Of a stretch of 64,000 nt of DNA, positions 42,979 to 51,688 are shown piece after piece; the stretch's first letter is position 1; each line of letters opens with the position of its first letter. Both the position numbers and the translations under genes were made by a program. Under the pieces are notes generated by a model. That model did not search any database. It worked only from the letters and a program-made list of their open reading frames with translations, and had not been told where the DNA came from. Source of the DNA: Tichowtungia aerotolerans (GTDB lineage Bacteria; Verrucomicrobiota; Kiritimatiellia; Kiritimatiellales; Tichowtungiaceae). The stretch spans positions 2,980,900 through 3,044,899 of the forward strand of contig NZ_CP047593.1 of the NCBI RefSeq assembly GCF_009905215.1. The letters run 5' to 3'.

Positions 42979-44973
42979 ATGAAGCTGATTGATAAAATTA
43001 CGGTTATTCTCATTCTCCTCGTCTTAATCACGGGTTTTTCTATCTACGGCGTATGGGAAGACAAAATGATGTTTTTGTCATTGCTGATTCCTGTAGTTTA
43101 TATTGCGCTTGCCATGTGGGTGGTTGCTGCCGGGTGGCGAGCGGCGAATGGTCGCGGCAGGACGTCGGAGATTCCGTGCCGGAAGACGGAGGGTCGAGAG
43201 CAGCGTTCTGATGATAAGATACAGAGGACAGAAGACAGAGGGGCTGGGCGACCGCATTCTTTCGTTCTTCGTCCATCTGCCGCTGGAATGATGATTCCGC
43301 CCGGAGGAATCATGCTTTTTCTTTTCTGGTCTTACAGTGCACTCATGATTCCGTTTTCGGTTATTCCGTATGAGGCTAAAATCAGTACCCTTCGTTTGGG
43401 ATGTTACGTCGGCACATATTGGGTGGTTGCCAATATCTGTTCACGGTTCTCGCGGCGTAAGGTGGTGTGGGTGACTTTACTGCTGGCCCTGTTGGGTGTG
43501 GCTCTGTACAGCCTGGTTCAGCACAAAATCAATTTTGATATGTTATTCGGGAGCGAACGTTACGCCGATTATGGAGGGCGTCTAGGGGGAACATATATTT
43601 GTCCTAACCACATTGCTCACCTGTTCCAGATGTGGATGCCTTTCTGTTTTATTTTTCTATTCGTTCCGCAGTTAGGTTGGTTTGGGCGAATTTGTTTTGG
43701 GTATGCCATTCCCGTATTTGGACTGCTTATATATCAAACTCAGTCCAGAGCAGGACTGCTGGGCGCTGTCGTTTCCGTTGGGATGCTTTTTCTTTTGTTG
43801 ATGCTTCGCAAAAGCCGCAAGGCGTTTGCAATCGCGCTGGTTGCTGCGCCATTGCTGGTTGTTAGCGGAATTGGTGGTTTGTGGGCCGGTTCGTCGATGT
43901 TCCGTGAGAGAATGGAGCCAGTCTTCCAGGTCTTGAATAAAGCGATGGGCGGGAACTGGGAAGAGGTGGCTTCTCTGGATTTTCGACCGATGACCTGGGC
44001 GGATGCAGGTCTTATGATTGCGCAGGATCCGATTACGGGGTATGGGCCGGGGAATTATGGACAGAGTTTTCCAGAGTTTCGAATGCGATGGCGGGCGACC
44101 CGTCGGGAAACGGTTCATCCGCACAATGAACCGCTCGAACTGCTTGCTGAGTATGGTATCGTTGGGGCATTGCTTTTTGCCGGTGCAGTAATCTGTTTCT
44201 GTATCTCTCTGGTTCGGGTGATTAAAGACTCCGATCGACGTTCTTATGCTTTACCCGCTGCTGCGATGCTTGCTGCATTAGCCGGAACGTTTGTGCATGG
44301 CTTATTTGATTTCGAATTACGCATATTTCCCAATGCTCTCATGCTTTCTGTTCTGGCTGGCTGCGCTGCTGCTCCGACCCGAAAAGAAGGCCGGGCAGGA
44401 AGCCTGTCTCGGTGGACTTGTGTTTTGTTTTCTGCTTTCCTGCTACTGGCGTTGGTTTGGTCTTTGCAGGTGATGAGTTCTGCCGGGTTGCGTGTTCGGG
44501 GGGATCTGTTGCGTCTGAGCGGCAACCGGAAGCAGGCTGAAACGCTGTATAATGCCGCAGTCAGGATTGATCCGCAAAACTGGCAGGCATATTTAGGGAT
44601 GGGGCAGGTGTACAGTCATTATCGCTATTATGAGCTGGATGCTGAAAAAAAGACTCTTCTGGCTCAACAAGAACGGGATGCCTATGCTCGAGCTTATCGG
44701 CACAATACTAAAAAAGAAGAAGTGGTATATGGTCTGGGCAGAGCGGAACTTGCTTGTGGAAATCGTGATGCTGGAATCGATTATTTGCGCCAGGCTGCAA
44801 ATTATAGACGATTTAATGATTTCTACTGGCGCAAACTGGGCATCGAACTGCGCAAAGCCGAATTGTATGAGGAAGCCCGGGAGGTATTTGAACACGCTTA
44901 TTCGCTGGATCGTTCCAACCCGACAGTTCGCGCCAACCTTAAATGGCTGAAAAAACACGTTGCCGCAGAATGA
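42979..44973 (+). CDS. O-antigen ligase/polymerase-like protein with C-terminal TPR region
   Basis: A 664-residue protein. About 12 membrane segments; a periplasmic loop with TGYGPGNYGQSFPEFRMRW and TVHPHNEPLELLAEYGIVGALLF (the H-N-E/D-x-L-E signature of WaaL/Wzy proteins) near residue 375. After the last segment (~residue 490) a ~170-residue helical, TPR-like region follows (QAETLYNAAVRIDPQNWQAY; EEAREVFEHAYSLDRSNPT). ATG 42979 is preferred; an upstream start would overlap wbaP. Residues ~57-105 (R-T-S-E-I-P-C-R-K-T-E-G..., I-Q-R-T-E-D-R-G) are a repeat-derived insertion between two membrane segments. Confidence 0.85.
   Translation: MKLIDKITVILILLVLITGFSIYGVWEDKMMFLSLLIPVVYIALAMWVVAAGWRAANGRGRTSEIPCRKTEGREQRSDDKIQRTEDRGAGRPHSFVLRPSAAGMMIPPGGIMLFLFWSYSALMIPFSVIPYEAKISTLRLGCYVGTYWVVANICSRFSRRKVVWVTLLLALLGVALYSLVQHKINFDMLFGSERYADYGGRLGGTYICPNHIAHLFQMWMPFCFIFLFVPQLGWFGRICFGYAIPVFGLLIYQTQSRAGLLGAVVSVGMLFLLLMLRKSRKAFAIALVAAPLLVVSGIGGLWAGSSMFRERMEPVFQVLNKAMGGNWEEVASLDFRPMTWADAGLMIAQDPITGYGPGNYGQSFPEFRMRWRATRRETVHPHNEPLELLAEYGIVGALLFAGAVICFCISLVRVIKDSDRRSYALPAAAMLAALAGTFVHGLFDFELRIFPNALMLSVLAGCAAAPTRKEGRAGSLSRWTCVLFSAFLLLALVWSLQVMSSAGLRVRGDLLRLSGNRKQAETLYNAAVRIDPQNWQAYLGMGQVYSHYRYYELDAEKKTLLAQQERDAYARAYRHNTKKEEVVYGLGRAELACGNRDAGIDYLRQAANYRRFNDFYWRKLGIELRKAELYEEAREVFEHAYSLDRSNPTVRANLKWLKKHVAAE
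43160..43313 (+). repeat. GACAGAAGACAGAGG words and hairpin in the O-antigen-ligase-like gene
   Basis: Contains GGAAGACGGAGGGTCGAG and ACAGAGGACAGAAGACAGAG words, then ATGATTCC-GCCCGGA-GGAATCAT (43291-43313, 8-bp stem). In frame, between transmembrane segments. Confidence 0.7.
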
Positions 44974-45899
44974 AATTGTTTGTCGTCACGCCCAGTCGCA
45001 ATCAGCTTGGCTGGCTTAAATGCTGCGTTGCCTCTGTCCGGGATCAGGTAATGTTGCACAGCCCGCCGGCGAAAGAAGCACCGGAGTCGGGTTCCCGGTC
45101 TCTGATCGCTGGACAAGAATCATCGATTCATGTGCACCATCACGTTCAGGACGCCTGTTCTACCGACGGAACCGTCGATTGGCTTGGCGCTCAGACCGAC
45201 AGTCCTCTTCCTGAAAACTATTCTTTCAGCTTCAGCTCCGAGCTCGACAGTGGCATGTATGATGCGCTCAACAAAGGTTTCGATCGTTCGGCCGACGCCG
45301 ATATTCTCTCTTGGCTCAACTGCGACGAACAGTATCTCGAAGGCGCGCTGACCGCTGTTGAAGATGTTTTTACAGAATCGTCCGCTTTGGATCTGCTTGC
45401 AGGAAGCCTTCTGCTGACCCGCCCGGACGGAACGCTGCTGGCCCGTCGCCAGGCGATTCCTTTCCGGGAAAACTGGGTTAAGGCAGCCCACCTCTACAAC
45501 CTTTCTGGCGGGCTCTTTTTCCGCCGCTCCGTTTGGGAGCGTGGCATTCGGTTCGATACCGCTTACCGCAATCTTGGAGACGAGGATTGGGTGCTGCGCC
45601 TGCTGTCCGACGGCCTTCAGACCTCATGCATCAAACAGCCGTTGGCGGCGTTCAGCTTTACCGGCAACAACCTCAGTCGGCAAGCAGGCGCGCAGGTGGA
45701 AACGGATCGTCTTCGCGGCCTTCATCCAGTGCCTGCCCGAACGCGTCTTTTCCTTAATCTATGCCGCCGGTTCGAAAAAATACGCCAAGGGGCTTATCGC
45801 CGTCCCTCTCTGGATTATGCGGTATATACCACGGAAAATCCGGACTCACGAACCGCCTTTCACATCGAACACGCTCCGTTCCAATGGCCGAAAAAGTAA
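44970..45899 (+). CDS. Glycosyltransferase family 2
   Basis: A 309-residue GT-A enzyme: FVVTPSRNQLGWLKCCVASV at the N-terminus, DACSTDGTVDWLG, SELDSGMYDALNKGFDRSAD and ILSWLNCDEQYLEGAL. It resembles the family 2 enzyme at 30328 but carries ~25 extra residues (V-M-L-H-S-P-P-A-K-E-A-P-E-S-G-S...) between the first helix and the D-x-S-T-D-G strand. The ATG overlaps the upstream TGA (ATGA). From here to 48 kb the DNA is clearly more GC-rich than at 20-31 kb. Confidence 0.88.
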   Translation: MKLFVVTPSRNQLGWLKCCVASVRDQVMLHSPPAKEAPESGSRSLIAGQESSIHVHHHVQDACSTDGTVDWLGAQTDSPLPENYSFSFSSELDSGMYDALNKGFDRSADADILSWLNCDEQYLEGALTAVEDVFTESSALDLLAGSLLLTRPDGTLLARRQAIPFRENWVKAAHLYNLSGGLFFRRSVWERGIRFDTAYRNLGDEDWVLRLLSDGLQTSCIKQPLAAFSFTGNNLSRQAGAQVETDRLRGLHPVPARTRLFLNLCRRFEKIRQGAYRRPSLDYAVYTTENPDSRTAFHIEHAPFQWPKK

Positions 45900-47047
45900 C
45901 CAGACGAATTGCTCTCGATCTCGCCATGATCCGCCCCGGCAGCGGCGGAACCGGCAGCGGCATTTGGACCTATGTCCGTGAGCTGGTTCTGCATCTTGAC
46001 CGGCAGGATGTCCAGAGCCTGGAAATTATCTGCTTTGTGAACCGCAGGCAGTTATCTGCTTTTTCCAGTCTTCGAAATATTTGCCTGTTCTGTATTCCCG
46101 ATCTTGGGAAAAACATCCTGACGCGCATCCTGTGGGTTCATCTCCTGCTTCCGGTACTTTGTCTGCTGAAACGGATTTCCGTCCTTCATCGGCCTGCCAC
46201 AGAAACCCCACTGTTGTGCCCGGCGCGCCGGGTCACCACCGTACACGATTTCTATTATGAATTCCTGATGGAGCAGCGGCCGCCGGCGGCCATTCGGGTG
46301 TATGAACGACTCGAAAATCTTTATTTTTCGCTGATCACCCGCATCTGTTTCCGCTCGAGCCGGGCCATCATCACCGTATCCGATGCCGTTCGCTGCGAAG
46401 CTGCCCGCCGCTATCCGGCCGCCGCCGGCCGGTTGCATGTGATTCCCCACGGGCATCCGCCCGTTCCGCCCGCCCGTCCGGAACCTGTCGGTCCGTTCAA
46501 TATCCTGTGCGCGGCCAAATTTATGGAGCACAAAGGTCAGCACCTGCTGATCGCCGCTTTCGAAATTCTGATGGAAAAACATCCCGAATGGGTTGGAAAC
46601 GTTTTGCTGACTTTGCGCGGCTTTCAGAACGACTGCGATTATTTTGAGCGGATTCAACAGCAGGTGCAGGCGAGCCGCTGGGCCGGGCAGATCCGGCTGC
46701 TTCCTTATCGTCCTGAAGACGGACCGGACACAATTTACAAGGACATCCATCTGACTGTTTTGCTATCCAGCTGCGAAGGGTTTGGTCTGCCTGTGCTGGA
46801 AGCGCAGTGCTTCGGGATCCCGGTGCTTTGTTCGAATCTTTCGGTCTTGCGCGAAGTCGGCGGGACCGGAGCGCTTTATGTGCCGCGGGAAGATTCGGTC
46901 GCGACGGCGGAAACTTTGCACCAACTGATCTCGGACGAGGCACTGCGGAAGAGGCAGATTGAAAACGGATTTGAAAATCTTCGACGTTTCAGCTGGCAGG
47001 CTGCCGCGGAAAAAACGCTGAATGTATATCGAAAGGTGATGGAATGA
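45884..47047 (+). CDS. Glycosyltransferase family 4
   Basis: A 387-residue GT-B enzyme. ATG 45884 gives M-A-E-K-V-T-R-R-I-A-L-D-L-A-M and GSGGTGSGIWTYVRELV, the usual glycine-rich loop of WbnH/mannosyltransferase-like enzymes. Further motifs: TVHDFYYEFLMEQRPPAA, ITVSDAVRCEAARRYPAA (acceptor side), and LSSCEGFGLPVLEAQCFGIP (E-x7-E). It overlaps the previous gene by 16 bp and the next by 4 bp. Donor unknown. Confidence 0.9.
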   Translation: MAEKVTRRIALDLAMIRPGSGGTGSGIWTYVRELVLHLDRQDVQSLEIICFVNRRQLSAFSSLRNICLFCIPDLGKNILTRILWVHLLLPVLCLLKRISVLHRPATETPLLCPARRVTTVHDFYYEFLMEQRPPAAIRVYERLENLYFSLITRICFRSSRAIITVSDAVRCEAARRYPAAAGRLHVIPHGHPPVPPARPEPVGPFNILCAAKFMEHKGQHLLIAAFEILMEKHPEWVGNVLLTLRGFQNDCDYFERIQQQVQASRWAGQIRLLPYRPEDGPDTIYKDIHLTVLLSSCEGFGLPVLEAQCFGIPVLCSNLSVLREVGGTGALYVPREDSVATAETLHQLISDEALRKRQIENGFENLRRFSWQAAAEKTLNVYRKVME

Positions 47048-48018
47048 AAAAAACACTGGTAACCGGCGGCTGCGGTTTTGTCGGTCGACATCTGATTGCA
47101 CGGCTCCTGCAGGAAGGGCATGAGATTCATTGCGTTGACCCGATCGTGCCGCTTAGCGGAGGGATCCGTCCGGAGGAGTGGCCGCTTTTCCAACCTTTGG
47201 AACATGGAGGTTTCCACTTTTATCCGCAGGATTGTCGCGATTGGTTCGGCGGGCATGAGGATACGGATTTCGACTATGCTTTTCACCTTGCCGCCATGGT
47301 TGGCGGACGCGAAATGATCGAAAACAATCCGTTGGCCGTGGCGGATGATCTCTCCATTGACGCGCAGTACTGGCAGTGGGCGGTGAAAACCCGCCCGGTG
47401 AAAAACATTGTCTTCAGCTCCAGTGCGGCTTATCCGATTGAGCTGCAGCGTCCCGATCACTATGAACTGCTCCGGGAGGAGATGATCACCTTCGAAGATC
47501 GGATCGGTATGCCGGATATGACCTACGGCTGGGCGAAGCTCACGAACGAATATCTGGCCCGCCTCGCGGTTGAAAAGCACGCTTTGAAAGCCGTTTGTTA
47601 CCGACCGTTTTCCGGTTACGGTGAAGATCAGGATGATTCCTATCCGTTCCCCGGCGTTTGTAAGCGGGTGCTGGCGAATCGCGGTGCCGAGGAAATTACC
47701 GTCTGGGGCAGCGGACGTCAGATGCGCGACTTCATTCACATCGATGACTGTGTCGAGGGGATTCTGACCACGATGGATCAGATCGACGACGCTTCGGCTC
47801 TCAACCTTTCTACCGGGCTGTATACCTCCTTCATCGAATTCGCCCGGATCGCCGCGGAACTCTGCGGATTTTCTCCGGCGGTGAAAGGAACCTCCAATAA
47901 ACCTGAAGGTGTTTTCGCCCGTGGCGGCGACACGGCCCGTCAGCGCGAACTCGGTTTCACGCACACTCTCAGTTTTCGCGACGGTATTGCGCGGGCACTG
48001 AACTATTACGACGCATGA
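47044..48018 (+). CDS. NAD-dependent epimerase/dehydratase
   Basis: A 324-residue extended short-chain dehydrogenase: VTGGCGFVGRHLIARLL, HLAAMVGGREMIENNPL, VFSSSAAYPIELQ (active-site serines), YGWAKLTNEYLA (Y-x3-K), and FSGYGEDQDDSYPFPGVCKRVL. The last segments resemble the GDP-mannose 3,5-epimerase / GDP-fucose synthase-like branch, but the substrate is uncertain. A palindrome copy near residue 50 is read L-F-Q-P-L-E-H. Overlaps both neighbours by 4 bp. Confidence 0.85.
   Translation: MKKTLVTGGCGFVGRHLIARLLQEGHEIHCVDPIVPLSGGIRPEEWPLFQPLEHGGFHFYPQDCRDWFGGHEDTDFDYAFHLAAMVGGREMIENNPLAVADDLSIDAQYWQWAVKTRPVKNIVFSSSAAYPIELQRPDHYELLREEMITFEDRIGMPDMTYGWAKLTNEYLARLAVEKHALKAVCYRPFSGYGEDQDDSYPFPGVCKRVLANRGAEEITVWGSGRQMRDFIHIDDCVEGILTTMDQIDDASALNLSTGLYTSFIEFARIAAELCGFSPAVKGTSNKPEGVFARGGDTARQRELGFTHTLSFRDGIARALNYYDA
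47187..47203 (+). repeat. Palindrome TTTCCAA-N3-TTGGAAA, one mismatch
   Basis: TTTCCAA-CCT-TTGGAAC, read F-Q-P-L-E-H. First compact copy after a 14-kb stretch without any. Confidence 0.8.
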
Positions 48019-49751
48019 ACCGCCGGATTAATTTTACGTTGTTGATCGTTTTTGCCGCAGCCTCGCTCTGGTGCGCGGACGGCCTGATGCGTAAAAACGA
48101 TCAGGCCGCCATCCTTGCCGGTGCGGTGGACCTTGCCCGCGGGCAGATTCAGCCGTGGAGCGCCTATTACCAGTTCGATAAAACCTATGTCCTGTACGGC
48201 GTGGCCGGAGCCATCCTGAAGGCCGTTCCCGGAGCTGATCCGGTCACGGCGGCCAACATCGGACTGGCGCTAATCTTCTGGACCTCGCTCGCGGTCTTTA
48301 TCGCCCGCAGTCGGGAGCGCCTTTCTCCTGCGGTTCTTCTTTGTGTGCTGGCATCGCCTGCTGTTTTGTTTAATACGTCTTATGTAAACAGTTCTGTGCT
48401 GTCATCAGCTTTTTTGCTGCTTTGCGGGGCTTTCGTTTTTCGAACGGATCGATTGAGCAGCTGGCTTGCTGCGCTGTTTTATTTTCTTGCGGTCGGTTCA
48501 CGTTCGGATGTGATTCTTCTGCTTCCGTTGCTGCTTTGGCTGGGCACGCCGATTCCTGAGTCTGGAAATTTCAGGGAGTGGTTTTCCAACCTTTGGAAAA
48601 CAGACGCCCGGACTTCTTTGCCGTTTTCCAACCTGTGGAAACTGACGGTTGCCGGAATCGGCGCTCTTATTCTCGGCCCGATATTCGCTGGGGGCGCGGG
48701 TATGGCGCTCGATCCGTTTTTCAATTGGAAGATGGTTGCCGGCTATACGGTGTTCGGCTTCGGTGCCGCCGGAATGCTCTGGGGCGTACAGTTGGTTGGT
48801 CTGGGAAGGCTGGTTGTTAAAAACCGGGCTGTTTGGCCTGTTCTTTATGGTTCAGCGGGGCTCTTGGCCTTGCTGATTCCGGTGCTGTTTTTTCTGCCGC
48901 AACTGCATGCGCCACGCTATTTCTGGCGTGGGTGCGAAGCTGTTTTATTGCTGTCAGTGACCGGTCGCCTGCCGCAACTTAATCGGCGATGGGTGGCAAT
49001 CTTCGCATTAGCAGCGGTTCTGCCGTTGTTGGTTGGGGTTCGTCTGCCGCAGCTGAACCAGCCGCAACTCACGGTAACGTCGCCGACATGTTTCCCAAGT
49101 GGAGACGGGTTTTATCCCATGGGTGCCTATGGGTCGTTTCTCTGGCGTTTGCATCACGCGGACGTTGAGTCGATTGACCATAATCAGCGAGTGTGGACTG
49201 CAGCGCGGCAGACTGTGTTCCAACCCTTGGAAAACGGGACGGTTCCGGTGCTGTATACGCCAATGTCGGGCTATCTGCTGCTCAGCGCGTCACTGCGGGG
49301 GCAGATCGCGGTGCGGGCTTCGTTTGAAGAGCTGCCTGCGATCGGGTTCTATGTCGATAGCCGCAGCCTGATGCGTGACGATCCAAAGAATCCTGTCGGT
49401 GCATTGAACCGGATTTTAGATATGCCTGTGGAATTTGTGTCACCAGAGTCAGACGGCATCGGAATTCTGCGGGTAGGAACGGGCCGTCGAGAATGGGGCG
49501 CACAGACGAAGCTGCTGAGCCGGTGTTTTAACGGAAATGAGTACCTTGTTTATCCTGCTGATCAGGTACGTCCGGGTGATCGAAATTTTATTTTCTTTTC
49601 TAAAAAGGATTTTACCGGTGCCCGGTATGACTCTCTTTCGGGATTGTATTGGTCGGGAAAATATCCTGCTGCTGTGCGGACTGATATCTTTTTTGCTCAA
49701 GCGGTTTTACCTTCGTGGATGTCTCTTCAGGCCTTCAAGGGGACTGATTAA
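48015..49751 (+). CDS. Large membrane protein, possible GT-C glycosyltransferase
   Basis: A 578-residue protein I cannot assign firmly. About ten hydrophobic segments occupy residues 1-~345, and a ~230-residue soluble C-terminal region follows. An early acidic stretch (R-K-N-D-Q-A-A-I-L-A-G) after the first membrane helix fits the first-loop acidic residue of GT-C enzymes. Three palindrome copies lie inside: two in the loop near residues 190-210, read S-N-L-W-K both times, and one near residue 402 read F-Q-P-L-E-N. It starts 4 bp inside the epimerase gene and is the last gene before exosortase. Confidence 0.5.
   Translation: MNRRINFTLLIVFAAASLWCADGLMRKNDQAAILAGAVDLARGQIQPWSAYYQFDKTYVLYGVAGAILKAVPGADPVTAANIGLALIFWTSLAVFIARSRERLSPAVLLCVLASPAVLFNTSYVNSSVLSSAFLLLCGAFVFRTDRLSSWLAALFYFLAVGSRSDVILLLPLLLWLGTPIPESGNFREWFSNLWKTDARTSLPFSNLWKLTVAGIGALILGPIFAGGAGMALDPFFNWKMVAGYTVFGFGAAGMLWGVQLVGLGRLVVKNRAVWPVLYGSAGLLALLIPVLFFLPQLHAPRYFWRGCEAVLLLSVTGRLPQLNRRWVAIFALAAVLPLLVGVRLPQLNQPQLTVTSPTCFPSGDGFYPMGAYGSFLWRLHHADVESIDHNQRVWTAARQTVFQPLENGTVPVLYTPMSGYLLLSASLRGQIAVRASFEELPAIGFYVDSRSLMRDDPKNPVGALNRILDMPVEFVSPESDGIGILRVGTGRREWGAQTKLLSRCFNGNEYLVYPADQVRPGDRNFIFFSKKDFTGARYDSLSGLYWSGKYPAAVRTDIFFAQAVLPSWMSLQAFKGTD
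48583..48641 (+). repeat. Palindrome TTTCCAA-N3-TTGGAAA, two copies
   Basis: 48583-48599 (perfect, arms extend to GTTTTCCAA-CCT-TTGGAAAAC) and 48625-48641 (TTTCCAA-CCT-GTGGAAA). Both are read F-S-N-L-W-K, in a loop between membrane helices. Confidence 0.85.
49217..49233 (+). repeat. Palindrome TTTCCAA-N3-TTGGAAA
   Basis: GTTCCAA-CCC-TTGGAAA, one mismatch, read V-F-Q-P-L-E-N. Confidence 0.8.
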
Positions 49752-49816
49752 TAAAATACTGTTGATTTTTGAACCGTTAGTGTACCATTACAGGCTGTTA
49801 GGAACGGAAACTGAAT

Positions 49817-50779
49817 ATGCAGAACCAAACAAATATTAAAGTCTGGAGTGAGCGTTGGCGGCTGGGGGCGCTGGAATCACAGGAATTAATTCGGATTGGT
49901 CTTGTTTCTGTGATGATTGGCCTGCTGTTTATGCTGTTCCATATGCTTGGAAACACGGTTGAAAATGTCAACAGCCGTTCGGCGTTCACATGGATGGTTG
50001 CCCGGTGGGGCGACACAATTTCTTTTGGAGCAGACTATTCTCACGGTTATTTTATTCCGTTTGTGAGCCTTGCTGTTCTCTGGTACCGCCGAAAAGAGAT
50101 TTTTTCGGTTGAAACCTGGGTCGATTGGCGGGGGTTGGTTGTTGTGATCGGCGCATTGTTTATGCATTGGCTGGGCGCAAAAATGCAGCAGACGCGACTC
50201 TCTTTGATGAGTCTGGTGTTACTGACATGGGGGATTCCTTTTTATTTATTTGGATGGCGCATTGCAAAAAATCTTATTTTCCCCTGTTCGTATCTTATTT
50301 TTTGTATTCCGCTGAACTTTCTGGATGTGATCGCATTTCCATTGCGCATTTTTTCCACAAAAATCGCCGTGGGTATGCTGAATGGCTTTGGAATTGAAGC
50401 TGTTCGATCGGGAACAGCGATCCTGATTCCGTCGATGCCGACCGGAATGGATGTCGCCGACCCTTGTTCCGGCTTACGATCTCTTTTGGCGATGACGGCA
50501 TTGACAGCCGTTTACGCCTATTTCACCCAGAAAACGTTTATTAAAAAATGGATCCTGTTTCTTTCGTCTATTCCGTTGGCGGTGATCGGGAATATTGCCC
50601 GAATCGTAACGATCGCTTTTGTTTCAGAAGCTTTAGGGCCCAAACCGGCTCTTGGGCTCTATCATGATTATTCCGGCTATATCCTGTTTGCTGCCGCAAT
50701 TACCGCAATGGTTATTTTCGGTGGATTGCTGAACATGGGTTTCAAGGAGATGTTAAAAAAATGGAAATTCGTTCGCTAA
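49817..50779 (+). CDS. Exosortase (XrtB-like)
   Basis: A 320-residue integral membrane transpeptidase with about eight hydrophobic segments. The exosortase triad is visible: Cys in DPCSGLRSLLAM (~216), Arg in IGNIARI (~261) and His in LGLYHDYSGYI (~283). An early YSHGYFIPFVSLAVLWYRR segment is typical. Exosortases process PEP-CTERM proteins and attach them to the cell surface, with polysaccharide loci as usual neighbours. The next gene, epsI, overlaps it by 19 bp, the common xrtB-type pair. No PEP-CTERM substrate is encoded in this window. Confidence 0.92.
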   Translation: MQNQTNIKVWSERWRLGALESQELIRIGLVSVMIGLLFMLFHMLGNTVENVNSRSAFTWMVARWGDTISFGADYSHGYFIPFVSLAVLWYRRKEIFSVETWVDWRGLVVVIGALFMHWLGAKMQQTRLSLMSLVLLTWGIPFYLFGWRIAKNLIFPCSYLIFCIPLNFLDVIAFPLRIFSTKIAVGMLNGFGIEAVRSGTAILIPSMPTGMDVADPCSGLRSLLAMTALTAVYAYFTQKTFIKKWILFLSSIPLAVIGNIARIVTIAFVSEALGPKPALGLYHDYSGYILFAAAITAMVIFGGLLNMGFKEMLKKWKFVR

Positions 50780-51537
50780 CTCCGCATTTGACATTGATCG
50801 GCCTGCTGGTTCTGACCGCTCTGGCTCTCGCGTTTACGGTGGATGTTACTTTGAGTGATACACCGGGGGTTCGTATGGAACTGCCTTCTCAGATTGATGA
50901 CTGGAGCGGCGATGAGCTGCGCTATTCTCACGACCGGGATAATCCAAAGCAATATCGTGTCAGTGAGCTGGAGTTGCCGGATATTGATCCGGAGACAGGA
51001 AAAAAACTCTTTACGATGAGTTATGCAGAGTATGAGGCTCTGCCTCACGATACGGAGTTTGTTAAATCGATTTATACTAACAATACAGATGGAAATGTTT
51101 TCGTTTCAATTGTTCTTTCCGGGAAGGAGAGAAACAGTATCCATCGCCCTCAACGTTGTCTGGTCGGGCAGGGCAACACGATTGTGGGGACGGAACGGAT
51201 GGAGATCCCGTTGGCGGGTCGAGAGCCTTTGAAGGTGGATGTGTTAAAAACGGAACGCCGGTATCGTAATGCAAACGGTGAAATGCAAACCTATTACGGA
51301 TATTACGCCTATTGGTTTGTTGGGCAAAGCCGCGAGACGCCCAGCCATTATGAACGCATGTTCTGGCTGGCTTGGGACCGAGTCGTGCACAGTGTTGCTC
51401 ATCGTTGGGCGTATATTGCTGTGTCTGGACAACGGGCTGATGAAAACTCTCAGGACTACAAACAGGACATGAAAGATTTTGTTGAGAAGCTCTATCCGTA
51501 CCTGCTGATTGATCATTCCCGCCACGACAAAAGTTGA
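50761..51537 (+). CDS. epsI: EpsI-like exosortase-associated protein
   Basis: A 258-residue protein with one N-terminal membrane anchor (about residues 9-28) and a periplasmic domain. PSQIDDWSGDELRYSHDRD resembles the start of the EpsI domain, and VFVSIVLSGKERNSIHRPQRCLVGQG the central H-x-P-x-x-C motif; YWFVGQSRETPSHYERMFW follows. EpsI proteins accompany exosortase B and serve export or polysaccharide steps not fully understood. It is the last gene of the locus; its stop overlaps the TTGACA proposed for leuA. Confidence 0.88.
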   Translation: MEIRSLTPHLTLIGLLVLTALALAFTVDVTLSDTPGVRMELPSQIDDWSGDELRYSHDRDNPKQYRVSELELPDIDPETGKKLFTMSYAEYEALPHDTEFVKSIYTNNTDGNVFVSIVLSGKERNSIHRPQRCLVGQGNTIVGTERMEIPLAGREPLKVDVLKTERRYRNANGEMQTYYGYYAYWFVGQSRETPSHYERMFWLAWDRVVHSVAHRWAYIAVSGQRADENSQDYKQDMKDFVEKLYPYLLIDHSRHDKS

Positions 51538-51562
51538 CAAACTCAAAACAGTTGCTTATTTA
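51534..51562 (+). promoter_or_regulatory. Candidate promoter for the leuA leader
   Basis: Consensus -35 TTGACA (51534-51539), 17 bp, TATTTA (51557-51562). The -35 is perfect, the -10 weak. Transcription would begin near 51569, just ahead of the leader ORF, and would leave it with a very short 5' end. Inferred. Confidence 0.45.
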
Positions 51563-51576
51563 TATGCCTCGTACTT

Positions 51577-51624
51577 ATGAAAAACAGATTCAACAGCTTG
51601 GAACTCCTTCTACTCGCCGGGTAA
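51577..51624 (+). CDS. Leucine leader peptide
   Basis: A 15-codon ORF, MKNRFNSLELLLLAG, stop TAA at 51622-51624. Five of fifteen residues are leucine, four in a row (codons CTC CTT CTA CTC, 51604-51615), the pattern of ribosome-stalling leader peptides that sense charged tRNA-Leu. It stands between a consensus -35 element and a terminator, 175 bp ahead of leuA. No clear Shine-Dalgarno is visible, so translation may be leaderless or from a weak site. A longer overlapping ORF (51564-51656) is less leucine-rich and is not preferred. Confidence 0.75.
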   Translation: MKNRFNSLELLLLAG

Positions 51625-51688
51625 GCCCTGCGGGAGTTTTGCGTTTGTTGAATTAGCAGTCAGTTAGTTTCGCTAAACCTCTCCGCAG
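51612..51688 (+). promoter_or_regulatory. Leucine attenuator: pause hairpin and antiterminator
   Basis: Segment 1, ACTCGCCGGG (51612-51621, overlapping the last Leu codons), pairs with segment 2, CCCTGCGGGAGT (51626-51637), with TAAG loop. Segment 2 can instead pair through CTGCGG-G-AG (51628-51636) with segment 3, CTCCGCAG (51681-51688), which is the left arm of the terminator. A ribosome stalled on the Leu run covers segment 1 and would free segment 2, forming the antiterminator; with leucine plentiful, 1:2 and the terminator form. Confidence 0.7.

Noticed and set aside
43923-43940. TTCCAGGTCTTGAATAA as a possible palindrome copy
   Set aside because: Too many mismatches in the right arm.
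51564-51656. 30-codon ORF overlapping the leuA leader, ending V-L-R-L-L-N
   Set aside because: Its Leu codons lie downstream of the segment that would have to stay free for antitermination, so stalling there would give the wrong response; the 15-codon ORF in another frame has four consecutive Leu codons at the right place.
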